From positions 2,232,001 to 2,296,000 of the forward strand of contig JANUWF010001819.1 of NCBI GenBank assembly GCA_026120185.1: 64,000 nucleotides of DNA, given 5' to 3'. A program made the translations under genes and the position numbers. Shown here in pieces: positions 22,550 to 35,520 of the stretch. The notes below the pieces were generated by a model. It was given only the letters and a program-made list of their open reading frames with translations. It was not told where the DNA came from and ran no database searches. Position 1 is the first letter of the stretch. The number at the start of each line of letters is the position of its first letter. Origin of the DNA: Voacanga thouarsii. Taxonomy: Eukaryota > Streptophyta > Magnoliopsida > Gentianales > Apocynaceae.

Positions 22550-24925
22550 ATGTCAGGTTCAGGTTCTTTTAGTCTTTTGGTCATTATTCTTAAAGAGAAT
22601 AGTTTAACAGGTCTAAACTATGTGGATTGAAAAAGGAACTTAAACATAGTACTTATTACAAAAGAGTACATGTATGTTCTGATAGACCTCTATCCCCAAA
22701 TTGAGAAAAATTCCACCGTAGAAGAGCTTAAGGCTGAGAAAGTATGGAAGAAAGCTAACGAGATAGCTCAATGCTACATATTAACTTTCATGTCTAATAT
22801 TCTTTAGTCCAAATACGAGAATAAGGTCACTACTTACAATATAGATTGCTCTCTAAGGGAGACGTTTGCTGACAAGAGCCGGCCTACGAGGTAAAAAGCT
22901 CCTAAGGTAATCGTGAACACCAAGATGATTGAGAGAGTATCAGTTCGAGAGTATATGCTCAAGATAATTGTTACTTTTGATGAAGCTAAGGTACTTAGTA
23001 CAATCATTAATCCCAAAAGTCAAATAGACATGGTTCTTAAAACTCTACCAGAGTCCTTTACTCAGCTCAAGTTTTGAATTACAATATGAACAAAATGAGC
23101 ATGACTTTTTCTGAGTTAATGAAAAAGCTCCAAGTAGCAGAGAGGATCATAAAGCCAAAGTTTATAGCTCTTTTATCTAAGGCCTCATCTTCTGGAACTA
23201 AGCCCAAGGCTAGGAAGTTTAGGAAGAAGAAATGAGGTGCAGTTGGATCAGCCAATGCTAGGCCCCATGCGAAGTCCAACGAGAAGTGCTTCAAGTATGG
23301 CATGAAAAGCTATTGAAAAAAAGAATGCATAGATTTCTTAGCAAAGAACACAAGTACAATTTTCTTCCTAAAGTCTATTTTGATGGTTAGATCTTCATCT
23401 ACTTATATTGTAGATTTTGGAGCCATTAACCATATTTGTAACTCCTTACAAGAGTTAAGAAAGATAAGGAGACTCAGTAAAAATGAGCATGCACTTTGAG
23501 TTGGCAATGGAGCTAAGGTTTGGGCAGAGATAGTGAGAGAGATGGCACTGTATTTTGATTTAGTTCTAATTTTGAAAGATATTTTATATGTTCTAGTTTT
23601 TAGATAGAATTTGATTTCAGTTTCTAGATTAATGGATCATGGCTATACTATTTCCTTCCATTTTGGTGTAACAATCAGTAGAAATAAAACTTTTATTTTT
23701 TCTAGAAATATATGTGGTAACTTGTTTCATTTGAATCTTATAAGTAATCAAATAAAAAATATAGAAATTGAACCAACTAATAAGAAAAGAAAGACCATAG
23801 GAAATGCTTCGTGTCTATGGCACCTTAGATTGAGGCACATTAATCTTAATCGGATTCAAAGATTTATCCATGATGGATTCATGTGCTCATTAAGATTAAA
23901 AAAGTGACCTCAATATGAATCATGCTTTAAGGAGAAGATAACTAGACGGTCATTTAACCAAAAGGCGAAAAGGGCCAAGAAATACTAAGAATTGTTCATG
24001 ATGATGTTTGTGATCTAATGACTGTGCCAAACTAGTGGTAGATACAAGTACTTTATCACATTCACTGATGATTACTCACGTGTTGGATATGTTTGCTTGA
24101 TAATATGCAAGTTTGACTCTTTTGAGAAATTTAAATAGTATAAGGCCGAAGTAGAGTGTCAAACAGGTATATAGATCAAAATATTGATATCACATCGTGG
24201 TGAAAAATATCTTCTCGATGAGTTTAAGGATTACTTAGTATATCACGAAATAGTATCTCAACTAACTGTGCTTGGGACACCCTAATAGAATGGAGCAAAG
24301 TAGTTGAGAGAAGAAATAAAATATTTTTGAAAATGGTCAGAAGTATGAAGAGTCATGTATCTCTTTCTGTTTCTTTTTAGAGACATACTCTAGAAACAGT
24401 AGCATATATTCTAAACTTAATACCTTCTAAATTAGTGCTTAGGACTCTTTATGAGATATGGATTGGATGAAAGTTCAGTTTGAATCATCTCAAGATATAT
24501 GGACATCTAATTTATTTACTGATTAAAAGGAATAAATTAGAGCCAAGATCAAAATTGCATTATTTTGTTGGATATCCAAAAGGAATTTGAGACGGATATT
24601 TCTATCATCCTAAGGAGTAAAAATTATTTATTAGTACTAATATTAGATACTTGGAGGACGAATGGAAAATATTTACTAGTAGTTTGGGTAAGGTGGAATT
24701 AGAAGAGAACGCTTCATTCTTTTCGAATCAAAGCTATCCAATTGAAGAAACAAGAGAGACACAACATGATATTTCTATATGAGCGGAGTCTCATCATAGT
24801 GGGAGGGTAACTAGTATTCTAAAAAAAATAGACCAAAGAAATCTTTGATCTAGTCTCCGAGTATCAAGAACAAAATTTCACTAGATACGAGAAGGCTATT
24901 ACTGACCTTGATGCAGATAAATTTT
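22550..24925 (+). pseudogene. Ty1-copia element B gag-protease-integrase, truncated
   Basis: The start at 22550 reads MSGSGSFSLLVI, then ENSLTGLNYVD followed by a stop, the UBN2-type gag. Later come KKLQVAERIIKPK, a damaged zinc knuckle (KCFKYGMKSY), the protease site IVDFGAINHIC near 23405, the GAG-pre-integrase motif LWHLRLRHINLNRI near 23820, and the integrase with FTDDYSRVGYVCL near 24055, SHRGEKYL, and GTP then NGAK. It ends reading YEKAITDLDADK at 24925, which is the segment just before the copia reverse transcriptase; RT and RNase H are absent, and Athila-like DNA begins. More than fifteen stops and several frame changes show old decay. A separate open frame at 23611-23907 is one intact stretch of it. 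Confidence 0.85.
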
Positions 24926-27900
24926 AAACCATACTCTGAAAGATATAATATAGTATAATAGCAAGTAAAATATCGATCTCATAAGGAACAAAAAAGGTAT
25001 ACTCTATAAGAAAAACAATCAACTCATTCTCTTCTTGTGAATGCTTAACCTAATTTACTCCAATGATTCATTATTTACAAGTATGTACAAGTAAACAGGG
25101 GGAAATCAAAATAGGAAATTATCTAAAACTAATCCTAACAAATTAAGGAACAAGACACAAATATGAAATAAATAAACAAAAAGGAAATTTCAAGATTAAT
25201 TAAGAAATTACTAAGTTCTTAGGCCTAATCATGAAATCAATTTAAGAAACTTATCATTGATTTGATTACTTTAGGAAATTAGTTTTAGGATTCTGCTAAG
25301 CGCCACAAATCCCTATCCTTATAAGTTAGATTAATTCCGTTGAGCGCTGCAAATTAATTACTAACCTAATTCTCAATCTAAGCCAACTCGATTAACTAAC
25401 AAATGAGCGTTATTAGATTAATCACGTCTTGGATAAAAAAGCCAGATTGATAAATATCTAAGGCATCACCAATATCAAATAACATATAGCAATAAAGCCA
25501 AAACTATATGAAACTTGAATCATACAATTCCTTAACTTAATTAAGCCATGAGCTGAGGCTTAGTCAAGTTAATGTGCTACTTAGAAAAATTAATTAAGAG
25601 ATTAATTAGCTTAGCAATATAATCATGTGACTTAATTATGTTGGATCCAAAACATAAGAAAAATCAACACAATTACTAAGAAAAGAAATATAAAATTTCA
25701 TGAATACTTAAGAGGTAAACTTAATATGATCAAATATAAATTCTTTAATACATAAATCTCAAAGTATCAAAAACCAACATCAAGACATAGGCTTAAAATA
25801 TGAATTAAACTCTCAATTGTTTGAACACAAAGAAAATTAAGGAACATAAAATATAGGAAACAAGAAATGAACAAGAGAAAGATTGAAAGCTAGAATTTGA
25901 AAAGCCTACAATCTCTAATCTTTCTTGCCTCCTAAATTCTTCTCCTCCTTAGCCTTCTTTTGATGCTTTTCTACAAGAGAACTATATTTTGGTGAGGTAT
26001 GTATGTGTATCTCTTAAATTTGGACATCCACTACCTTTATATAAAGTCTCTAAATCATCATTGATTGAATTTGAGAAGTTTAAAATGCCTTTGAACTTGT
26101 TTAGTACATTTTAAAACCTTTAGGAAGCTTGCATGGCTTGTAAGCCGTGCATAATTTCTGCTCAAAATAGCTCAATGGTCGTATAGGGAGATGTATGGCC
26201 ATGCAAGTGGTTGTGCACTCTGCACGAGGTCATGAATGGCCATGCACATGGCCGTGCATCTTTCTGAGTGACTTTTTTTTTCGATTTCTGTGAACTTCTG
26301 GAGCTAAAAATTCTCCCCTGTTATGCACAGGCAAATGCAGAGGCGTGCATCATACCTTGCATGACTCCTGGAAGATTCTCCGTTTTGCACGGCTTGATGC
26401 ACGCTTGTACATCAAGCTGTGCATGCACATGTAACCCTAAAACTTGCTTCTAAGGCCTCCAAATAACCATCAATCGATCCTAGTGTGAAGATAGAGCATT
26501 AATGTCCATGTTCTACTCATTTTTCATCAACAAGACCTAAAAACACAAGAGAATATAATATGAGTAAAAAACCATTCATGGTCACACAAAAACATGCATA
26601 AAAGCTAAGGAAAAGTATTATAAAAATGCGACTATTTTACATTTAACAAATACTCCCACACTTAAATTTTTGCACGTCCTCTAGCAAAACAATTTTTTTT
26701 CAACAAGAATTGAAACCTCATATTCCAATTTTCAAAATGTATGGTAGAGAGGCTAACTTTTCTTTTCACAATGAAAAATACTCTATTTAATCAAAAATAT
26801 TTTAGACAAACTCACATATTAAGTCAAATATATCTAAGGCCATTGAAGCTAGTCCAAAAGTTTATCTCCATTCAACATATTCCACTCTTTCCTTTAATCA
26901 AAACAAATAAATTATACAAATCATATAATTGAAGAATATGCAACTAATTCAAGTTTTTGCTATCTGAACTACTATAAATGGGAAACTAGGATTTCTCATT
27001 CATATTTTTTTTTTTCTTTTTCTTACTTTGTTGAACTATAATTTTTCTTGGGATTTATAGTTTCAAGTGAGTGTGCTTCGCTCCATCTCACCCTATCGGG
27101 CCCCTGTCATATAATTTTTCTTTTTATTTATTTATTTATTTTCTTTTTTCTTTCTTTCAACTATTTTTTCTTTTTACACATTTTTGGCCAAAGGATATGT
27201 GCTTTGTATTATCGGACCTTTTTTCTCCTCACTTAGTAAGTGTCATAAGAGAACCACCCATCCTATCCTATTTACTTAAATCCAAGTTTTTGACTAGTCT
27301 AAACAATTTTCAATAAAAATTAACACATAAACCAAACTTATACTCATCATATCAATTATATGAATTTTACAAAGTCAAAAGCTTTATGCATCTAATAAGA
27401 AATAAACAAATCATAACCAAATTCACAAAACTTAGTTATCTCTAACGTAATATGAAAGTTGAACAAAAATCCAATTGGTTGAAGAAATATCAAATTATTT
27501 TTCAAAGTCAAAAGAAAAGAAATTAACTCCACTAATTTTTCTTAAAAAGTTCAAATTTCCCAAAATTACTTAAAAAGACTAGAAAACATATTTGGGAAAG
27601 AAATTTGAAATTCCACCCCTACACTTAAACCGTGCATTGTCTTCAATGGATGAAAAATAAAGCAAGAAAGTATAGCCAAAAAGAACTAAAAAGATAATGG
27701 GGAAAGGAAAAGTAAATACTTCCCAAATCAAATATACTCCAAGATTGCCAAGTAATGAAAAGCTCCAGAAGTTGCACTAGTACTCTATTGAAAGCATCAA
27801 AGATGAACAAGAGACATTGTTAGATCATTAAGTAAATAGCTAAAAGAAAGAGAGGAAGTTCAAATAAAAACAATATAACAGAAAGAAAGAATAAAGTAAA

Positions 27901-28200
27901 CCTAGTCTAGAAAGCTCTCATACTACCTAAAAAATGAAAGTACGTAAAAAGGAAAAAGAAAGGAAAGAACAAAGCTACTTAACCCTCAATCTTGTGCATC
28001 TGAAAAATATAAATCATCATGCATTAGATCATTCCCATGACGAGCCTCCAATGGTCCAGCTTGGGAAGATGGCCCTACACCAAAGTAAAAATGTCGTGGA
28101 GTGTAAGCAAAATAAATAAAGTTAAAATAGGAACTTAAATTAGCCTCAATTCATCCCATGTGTGCATCCATATTATCAAATCTTTGCCTTAGATCATCCA
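24926..28200 (-). mobile_element. non-coding part of a minus-strand Athila-like gypsy element
   Basis: This is AT-rich DNA without genes. The segment that follows the break in copia B (AATATCGATCTCATAAGGAAC near 24970) and the phrase ACTCCCACACTTAAATTTTTG near 26655 are of the kind seen in LTRs and untranslated regions of large Athila/Tat-type elements. It precedes, in minus-strand terms follows, the gag and the second ORF of the same strand. No LTR pair was found, so the limits are inferred from the junctions only. Confidence 0.4.
26120..26430. repeat. degenerate CCATGCA/CCGTGCA repeat cluster
   Basis: The words GGCCATGCA, GGCCGTGCA, GCCGTGCAT and TGCACGGC recur about a dozen times in either orientation within 310 bases, in DNA that is otherwise AT-rich. 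It lies in the presumed LTR or untranslated part of the Athila-like element. Confidence 0.55.
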
Positions 28201-28255
28201 TCATTTGATTGTAGTGACGTTACATTGAATCAACCCTTTGATGTAGAGTTATAAA

Positions 28256-29250
28256 TCATTGATCCATGCTAGCTCTCATTTCTCCTAACATATGCATCAT
28301 ACGTGCAAAAGTATCCTCAAATGGTGGCATAGGAACATTAGGCTCAATAGGAATTTCAGGCTCATCTCCATGAACAGCTTCCTCCCCCTTAACTTCAACT
28401 CTTTCTACGATATACTGATTAGCCCCAACTTTTCTCACCATGCCCATTTCTTTAGAGGGTTTGAAGATTCAAAAGGATTATAGTAACGCTCACCTCCAAA
28501 CCCATATCTCCACGAATAAGTTGTAAATTCTTAGCCAATCTAATAATGTAAGGCAAACCACAAAGAGCACATAGGAAGTGAAGGAAACAGTGATATTAAT
28601 TGGAGTACGAGAAATGATAAACCAAATATGAAATAAATCTCTCCAAGTTACCACTCTATTACTCTCCTTTCTATTCCCAATAGTATGTGCAATAAGTCTA
28701 CGAAGATACTTAATAGTAGGAAATGTAAATTGGCTACTTTTGAAATACGTGATCTCTAAACTAGGCTAATAGTGTATTCTTGCCAAAAAGCTACCCAATC
28801 TAAGTTATTAAAAAGACTATCTCTCTGGGATGCATTTTCTTTCTCAGCATAGAACCCCAAAGCTATACCAAATTGATTTAATAACATGTGAAATTGTTGA
28901 CCACATAGATGGAATTAATAACATTAACATTGTCAAATCCCACACACTCCCGCCTAAAGTAGGAAGTGCTAAGGAACTCAAGCATAAAGCTACCATAACC
29001 CAACTCAATGATATCAAAGAATAATTCCCAACTCGAGTCTTAGAGAAGGCTATTGACTTTTTTGTTAATGCCTAAATGTTGTAGGACAGTATGATCAATG
29101 ATCGATTAGGCCAAAAAGTCCTACTCCTAAGCCTTTCAAACCTAGCAACATGTTCTGGATCAATGAAGTGTAAGTCATGGGGTCCTATTCTCTGGCTTGG
29201 TCGGAAGGTCTAGAGCTAAATCTACTATCCCTTCTAAAAACGTGCTTTCT
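28256..29250 (-). pseudogene. decayed second ORF of the Athila-like element
   Basis: On the minus strand the pieces read HFLLLSIFVDLLHILLGIER, then EWQLGEIYFIFGL, then WFALHY, GFGGERYYNPFES, and an acidic tail with VEVKGEEAVHGDEPEIPIEP and ARMMHMLGEMRASMDQ (28447-28256). This layout, a hydrophobic conserved part followed by an acidic linker and a short coiled-coil-like end, resembles the extra ORF that plant Athila elements carry after pol. The frame is broken many times. The identity is a guess from layout and a few words. Confidence 0.35.
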
Positions 29251-30369
29251 TTTTAGTACCATGAAGAAGGAAAAAGGTTTCAAGGAAAAAGACAATCACA
29301 AGAAGAAAAATATAAGATGAAGAGAATAATAGCTCAAAAGACTATCAAAGAATGGTAATTATCAACAAAATTTGTATTAAATAGCTTACACAACCCTATC
29401 AACAATCATCATGATCATCACACACAAAAACCTCCACAGTGTAACCACAACTTCTTCAGCAAATTTCTTTACCAACACAAATCAACACAAGACTAGATTA
29501 TCTTCACAATTTAATAGAATAATTTGTAGCAATATATTTGAGAAAATTTCAGCAATATCAAGTTAAGATAATCAACCACAATACTCAACCATATACCTAT
29601 TAAAATCATGTCCAAACTCCCCAAACTCAGTCCCAACAATTACTTCAATCAATCTCAATCTTCTCAACACTTAATATTCAGCCATATATATTCTTTATAT
29701 AAGATAAATGCAGAATTTTCATCCAAATATAAGTCCATAGGCAGTCATTATAATCCATCATAACAAAGTCCCAAACTCCGAGTAGACAAACAAACCACTA
29801 CTCTAACAATTCCAATTGCCAAAACAATGTATATTCATTATTGTAAACTTCAAAAAAAAATGTAGAAAAATGTAGAATTTTGGACCTCCAAAGGCAGTAA
29901 ATTTCTCCACCAAAAACACAAAAAAAAAAAAAAACACACACACACACACAACTTGCTCCATACAATTATTTGCTTACGTATCAAGGAAGATTATAGTCAA
30001 GCCTTTCTTACCAAAGCACCTTGAATTTCTAGAAGATTTGTTGCACAAAACAATGCCGAAAGCTATAATTTTCGGATGATTCGTCAAAAGATTATGCAAT
30101 CTTATGAATTTGATGGAAAAGATCATGAATTTGAAGAAGGAAAATGGCAGGTAGAGTGGATTTGTTTGAAGGAAGAGGAGTAGAACTGCACGAGTTGAAG
30201 TTTTGTAAAGGATTTTGTGAGAAAAACTAAAGAGACTGTGTAGATTTGAAGATTTTAAGATAGTTGCAATAGATGCACAGCATATGTCTCTCCTCATGCA
30301 TTTTGTAGGAATTTTTTTTTTTTTTTTGGGATAGCTGTAGGCACGGGCGTGCCTTAGGCAATGCATTTT

Positions 30370-30409
<40 letters not shown>

Positions 30410-30780
30410 TGCATACATTATATATATATATATATATTATTTTTTATTTAAAGTAAAAAAGAGAGAATTTATCAAGAGAAATTAAAAGAATAAAGAGAAA
30501 ATCTTTTTATGGTTTTCTTTAAATAAAAATAAGGAAGTATGAAATAAGAACAAGAGTATTGAATTGTCTCCCAACAAGTTCTTTTGTTTTACGTCGTTTA
30601 CTCAACATAGCTGCATCTTAGTTATAGAACCTAAGTAAGAAAGAAACAATGTGAGCTTTGGAAAAAAGGACCAAAAGACAAAGAAAACATACCATGAATC
30701 ATGAAAGATGATGCAAGCAACCAATTTAAACATATGTCACAACTTCCAATAAGCTACTCTCTTACTTTTGCATATTATTA
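29251..30780. other. non-coding stretch of the Athila-like element
   Basis: No gene was recognised. The stretch has A-rich tracts (29921-29938), an AC run at 29934-29950, a longer AC run at 30371-30402, a TA run at 30419-30437, and near 30570 the words TCTCCCAACAAGTTC that, read on the minus strand, resemble the TTGTTGGGAGACAA phrase often found in the untranslated parts of Athila/Tat-type elements. Confidence 0.4.
30371..30437. repeat. AC and TA microsatellites
   Basis: An AC run of 16 units (30371-30402) is followed by ATATACATGCATACAT and a TA run (30419-30437). The open frames on the minus strand that start in it (30227-30418, 29974-30414, with CVCVCV runs) are products of the repeat. 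Confidence 0.9.
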
Positions 30781-31099
30781 GGCTTTAGAAGGATCCCTAA
30801 GGTTAAGTGGTTGAGATAGAAGCTTGTTAGATAATTGTGCTTTGATTTGACTAACATCCATGACCAATTGTCCAACTTAGTTTTCTAGGTTTTGGTTGCT
30901 AGATTTAACCTCTTTTTAGAAAGTTGTTTAGCCTCTTGTTAAAAAGTTAAGAGGTAGATGCAAAAGACTTGATCATATCCTCTAAAGACATGCCATTGGC
31001 TTGGTCTTGTGGAGGTGGTGCATTTGAAAAGTTATTTGCAAAGTTTTGTGACATCCCTCCTTAGTTTTCCCACCTAAAGTTTGGATGATTACGCCATCC
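30780..31099 (-). pseudogene. Athila-like gag, C-terminal part
   Basis: Reading down from 31099, the minus strand encodes GWRNHPNFRWEN with decayed continuation (NNFSNAPPPQDQANG, SLEDMIKSFA), the end of a Ty3-gypsy gag. It continues the block that ends YNPYSNTYNEG near 34625; the two halves are separated by the solo LTR at 31100-34624. Confidence 0.7.
31095..31099. other. target-site duplication CATCC, left copy
   Basis: CATCC directly left of the LTR at 31100 is repeated directly right of it at 34625-34629. Taking out the LTR and one copy rejoins the gag frame (YNEG with WRNHPNF), which confirms the site. Confidence 0.85.
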
Positions 31100-34000
31100 T
31101 ATTGAAATATATACCCAAAATAGATTATATATTTCTGTATTTTAAAAATGAATAAAATAGTTCATTCATTAATGGTTGTTGTTTACATACATATGCACAT
31201 TAAGATTTAAGTGTATTAGTAAATAATCCACGTGATTGGATCGTACTTCCACAGTAAAGTGTAGATTATAGGCTAATAATACATAAGCAAAAAATGTTCT
31301 TAATCGATTGATGAGCCTGGACACTTCATAAATGTTTAAATCATTATACTATAGTTTTTGAATTAGGAATGGTTTACTTTTAACTAATAAGTAGTCTATT
31401 TATGCTAATAATATAAGAGTATTTGGAATACATAGAATTGGACCATGCGATAGTAATCTTTATAAAAGTACTATAATAAAATAAAGATTGGTATATCGTT
31501 GCTACTACGTGGACAAGTCCATAAGACTTGAGTATAAGTTGGTAATTTGATGAAGCTAGACTTGTACACTTTAATAAATGATGAGTGATGTCTTAACTCA
31601 AGGCTAGTAACCTTGTACGTTGAGTGTATGGCTCTAGTTAATTAAGACAGACTTATACAATAAAATTTTTATACTTCACTTAGTCATATTACTCTCTTGT
31701 AATTGTTCGAGATAATCTAAATAATTCAAGGCCCTAACAAACGTGACTAAGTATGTATGCTTTTGACTAACTCCCTGAGATAAATAGATACATACTGAAA
31801 GTCATGGATTATCAAACTAGTTATTAAGTGATGGTAGATGCTATTGAGAAATGTGTTAGTACAATTTTCCTATCTTAATAATTGGTATTATATTAGATGG
31901 GTATTTTCATCATTACACATCTAGCTAGGTTGACGACACTACAATTACAATATTATTTTTTGAGTCAATATTTTCATATGGTAAAAAATAGAATATTTAA
32001 AATGATAAAATATAGCTATTTTTTAGTAGTAGTATTTTGGTCGTAGACAAGAATAATATATTTTTTGGTTTCTAGAGTAACTCAAGTAATCTTAATAAAT
32101 TTATTTACTATATGGGCTTAATAAGTGAATTAATATTGGAAGAATTATTCTAAGAGTCCAATTATTTATTTATTTATTTGGGTTAGAAAATTTGTTTGGT
32201 CAATTAATTAAATTAGTTTATTAATTAATTATCTTTAAATATTTGTATATTAGGCTCAAATGGATTAATTAATTAATAAGAGAGTTATTTAATTAGTCTT
32301 AGGACTAATTAAATAAAATCCTAGCCCACCAAGTTTTTGGGAAGACCACTACAAGTTTGGAAACCTGGGGTAGCTGCCATAAGGTGCAAGGAAAAGGAAA
32401 GAAAAGGAAACAGGAAAAGAATAGGAAAGCTAATTTTCAGTTTTGATTGATTCCTTTATGACTCACGTAGGAGAAGAAAGAAAAAGGTTCTGAGTGAAGC
32501 TTAAAATGGCAAAAACGATGAAACTGAAAGCATGCTTACTGAACAAAAAATATACCTTTTAGTTGTTTAGGCTTTGAAAAACTTGTTCCAATGATTTCTG
32601 CAATGCTCCTAGCTGATCCTGTGATGCTTGGTTCTGGATCATGTCTTTGTAAACACCGGCTTCGTCTTATTTACGCGAAACTTTTGAGCTTTCGGAATAT
32701 GGCCCTTTCACTGCCGGTGAAAGCTTCTCACAGTGAAGCTAAGAAAAAAGCCTTAGTACCTTTTCTTTTCTATTCATGCAATCATAGAGAGAGACCAACA
32801 GAATGAAACAAAAGCATCATGTTTTTTGTTATCCTCTCGCGCCAAAAAATATGGGATTCATCCCGTATTATTTTTTTTCTTTTTTACACTTAGTCTTTTT
32901 CATTGGGCTAGATAAAATTATTTACTCTTGGACTTGAACACCTATAAATAATAAGCCTCAATTATTTATTTTCTGGACTTCATAAACAGCCCAATAAATA
33001 ATTAACAAGTTCAAATAAATCAATATAAAATATCAAGCTTTTTATCTAATTTATACCTAGGTTAATGTTCTAATTATTCAATCTGGGCCTTGGGCCCTGA
33101 ATAATTAATTAACCAATTAAATTAGATAAAATATATACTCTCTCTTGGGCCCTTAAACTCATAATTATCAAGACCAATTCCTTAACCCAATCTATCAAGA
33201 CTTAAGGGTTATTTCGGGGACCAAAAGACACATTGTCTTAGCTACTAAAATAACCAAAATACTCATATTATATAAATAGCTGTATTTTACAATTTAAATA
33301 TTTTCTAATATCACCATAAGAAAATATTAACCCAAAGGACAATGCTGCATTAGCAAAGTTTCCGACCTACAGGTGTAATGACTAAAATACCTCTCTACGC
33401 ATCGTCGTACATTTAAAGATGAGGAGTGTACTAACACTTCTCTAAAAGAAATCTATCATCCTTAAACCTTTAATCCAATGATCCATAACTCCTGAAATGT
33501 TTTCCCTTTGCAAGGGAGTTATCCTAAACTAAACATCCAAGTCATATTCCCCAAAGCCCTGAATATTTAGATCATTTGAATAGTCACAAGGGATGATATA
33601 GTGCATAAGTTATCTTGTAAAAGTTTGTCTTAACCAACTAGTGGCATATACCTAACATATAAGTATATCGATTCTACAAGAGAACCTCAACTACAACATA
33701 TCAAAGTATATGCTTCCAGTTTCGTCAGACCACCAACTCATACTCAAGTGGTAGAATATTAGTCCACACTATAACAATAATAGTTTGGGTTTCTTCTAAA
33801 TAGTACTTTTAGAAATCACTATTACATGTCATATTCTACGTATTCAAAATATGCTCATGCTATGAAGTGAGTGGACTACTCACTGGCTAAAGGTAAGTTA
33901 TTCCCTATTTGAAATTCATAACACAATAATCTAAATATGATGAGATTCTCATTCTCATTAATCAATTAAAAATAAGCGTTTATGTGTTAAGTAACCCGTG

Positions 34001-34624
34001 ATCCATACCTTACTGTGAAAGATCACCATTCACATAAATTACTTACTTAAACACAATGGGTCCTATCCAAATGTAAATCGTGTACAAATAAAATGTAAAT
34101 TCACAAAAAAAATTTGAAAATAAATTTTTTTATTAATTAAATCGATAATTATAGCAGAAAACTAGTCTAGAGGGCATATATTCCAACATTGGGAGTGCAT
34201 GCCATCATATATATTCATAGAACGTAAAGACAAAAAAATATAGAAAACAGCTTTCGGTTTCTTTTGTTATAACATCGGTCTTCCTTTTCTTTTTCCTTTT
34301 CGATTGAGCACTTCAAATTGTTCTTCCAACTATTTCATTCTAGTTCTATTTTTACCAATAGATAGTCCATAGGAGGTTGAGAATATTCTGGAAAGTCAAG
34401 AATTAGCAAACTTGATATGTGTTTGATGCAAAGGAGTAGAGACTTGCTAGAATTTTCCCAGAAAAAATAGTCGTTTCAATCTAAGCAGCTCCGTCACTCT
34501 CGAATCCGTCACCAATTATTCAAACTAAATGTCCTAAAAGTAAGTATTCCTATACTTTGGCTTGAAAAAAATTTTAAATTACAAACTTCCATTGCGTTTT
34601 TTTTTATTTTCCCGCGATTCTTCA
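31100..34624 (+). mobile_element. solo LTR of a copia-like element, with a nested LTR
   Basis: It starts TATTGAAATATATACCC, a slightly mutated TGTTGG-type LTR start, and ends TTCTTCA, with the 5-bp duplication CATCC on both sides. The first 1.2 kb (for example CGATTGATGA, TACTACGTGGACAAG, TTAATAATTGGT) is similar in order and wording to the B LTR at 14414-15300, so both belong to one LTR superfamily in the same orientation. From about 32505 to 34188 it is interrupted by a related LTR in the opposite orientation. No internal coding region exists, so it is a solo LTR left by recombination. Confidence 0.7.
32505..34188 (-). mobile_element. inverted LTR nested in the solo LTR
   Basis: On the minus strand it starts TGTTGGAATATATGCCCTC at 34188, close to the start of the solo LTR at 50880 (TGTTGGGAATATGCCCTC). 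The two share long collinear stretches, such as AAACTAGTCTAGAGGGCAT-like ends, GACAATGCTGCATTAG, AAATATTTTCTAATAT and CTGAATAATTAATTAACCAA. The lower limit is estimated from a GCATGC...GAACAAAAA match near 32520. No matching target duplication was found beside TTGGG at 34189. Confidence 0.65.
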
Positions 34625-35520
34625 CATCCCTCATTGTAAGTGTTTGAATAGGGATTATACCTCCTAGAGGGTCTGATTTAGAAACCCTTAAAGTATTAAC
34701 TTATTCAGCAGCACCAAAAGTAAGACATGAATCACTAGAATGATCAAGAGAATTGTGCATATTATATCCCCTAACTAATGAATTGTTATCTAGCATATTG
34801 TCTACCAAATTAGTTAGCTTATTGACCTTGTCCTCTAGAGAGTTTGCACCTACTTCCCTTACCTTCCTAACTAAGTCATTCCATGCCAAAAGATTGTGTA
34901 TAGCTGTCATATTAGAAATTAATTCCCTAGCGGCTTTGGGATTTTGTCCACAAGGGCACCACTAGCTGCATCAATCATTGATCTATCATGAGAAACCAAA
35001 CCTTCATAAAAATATTGAATAAGTAATTGATCATTAATTTCATGATGTGGATAACTAGTACAAAGTCTTTTAAATCTCTCCTAATAATCATACAAAGACT
35101 CACCATGCAATTGCCTTATGCCATATATCTCTTTTCTAATGGATGCAACTCTAAGAAAATATTTTTCAAGAAAAAGACTTTACATGTTCAATCAACTATT
35201 AATGGAACCAGTAGGTAAGTTATATAATCAATCTTTAGCTCCACCATACGAACTAAATGGGAATACACGTAATTTAATGATCTCATCTTGAATTCTATCT
35301 GGTTTCATATTAGAGCATATAACATGAAATTTCTTAAAATGCTTATATGGATCTCTTCCTGATAAACTATGAAAAGATGGCAAAAGTTGAATGAACCCAG
35401 AATGCAACTTAAAATTAGTTGTGACTTGAGAAAAAATAATGCATAAAGGGTGATCATTAAGGGTAGAGTGGCAAGTTCTTTAAGAGATCGATTAGCATCC
35501 ATTGTAGAATCAAGGTCCAA
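34625..35520 (-). pseudogene. Athila-like Ty3-gypsy gag, N-terminal part
   Basis: The gag starts near 35502 (MDANRSLKELATLPL) and continues as shifted blocks: LLPSFHSLSGRDPYKHFKKF near 35370, FKRLCTSYPHHEINDQLL near 35060, then SMIDAASGALVDK, and the open stretch 34910-34701 with AWNDLVRKVREVGAN and a coiled-coil-like NKLTNLVDNML. It ends YNPYSNTYNEG at the CATCC duplication. This is the Retrotrans_gag region of Athila-type elements, which would form the virus-like particle. At the upper end it meets copia B LTR sequence at 35521, so the 5' LTR and leader of the element are lost. Confidence 0.75.

Noticed and set aside
30227..30418. Cys/Val-repeat peptides on the minus strand.
   Set aside because: Translation of an AC microsatellite.
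32902..32910. TTGGG near 32907 as the partner of TTGGG at 34189 for the inverted LTR.
   Set aside because: It lies inside sequence shared with the solo LTR at 48839-50880, so it is part of the LTR and not its border.
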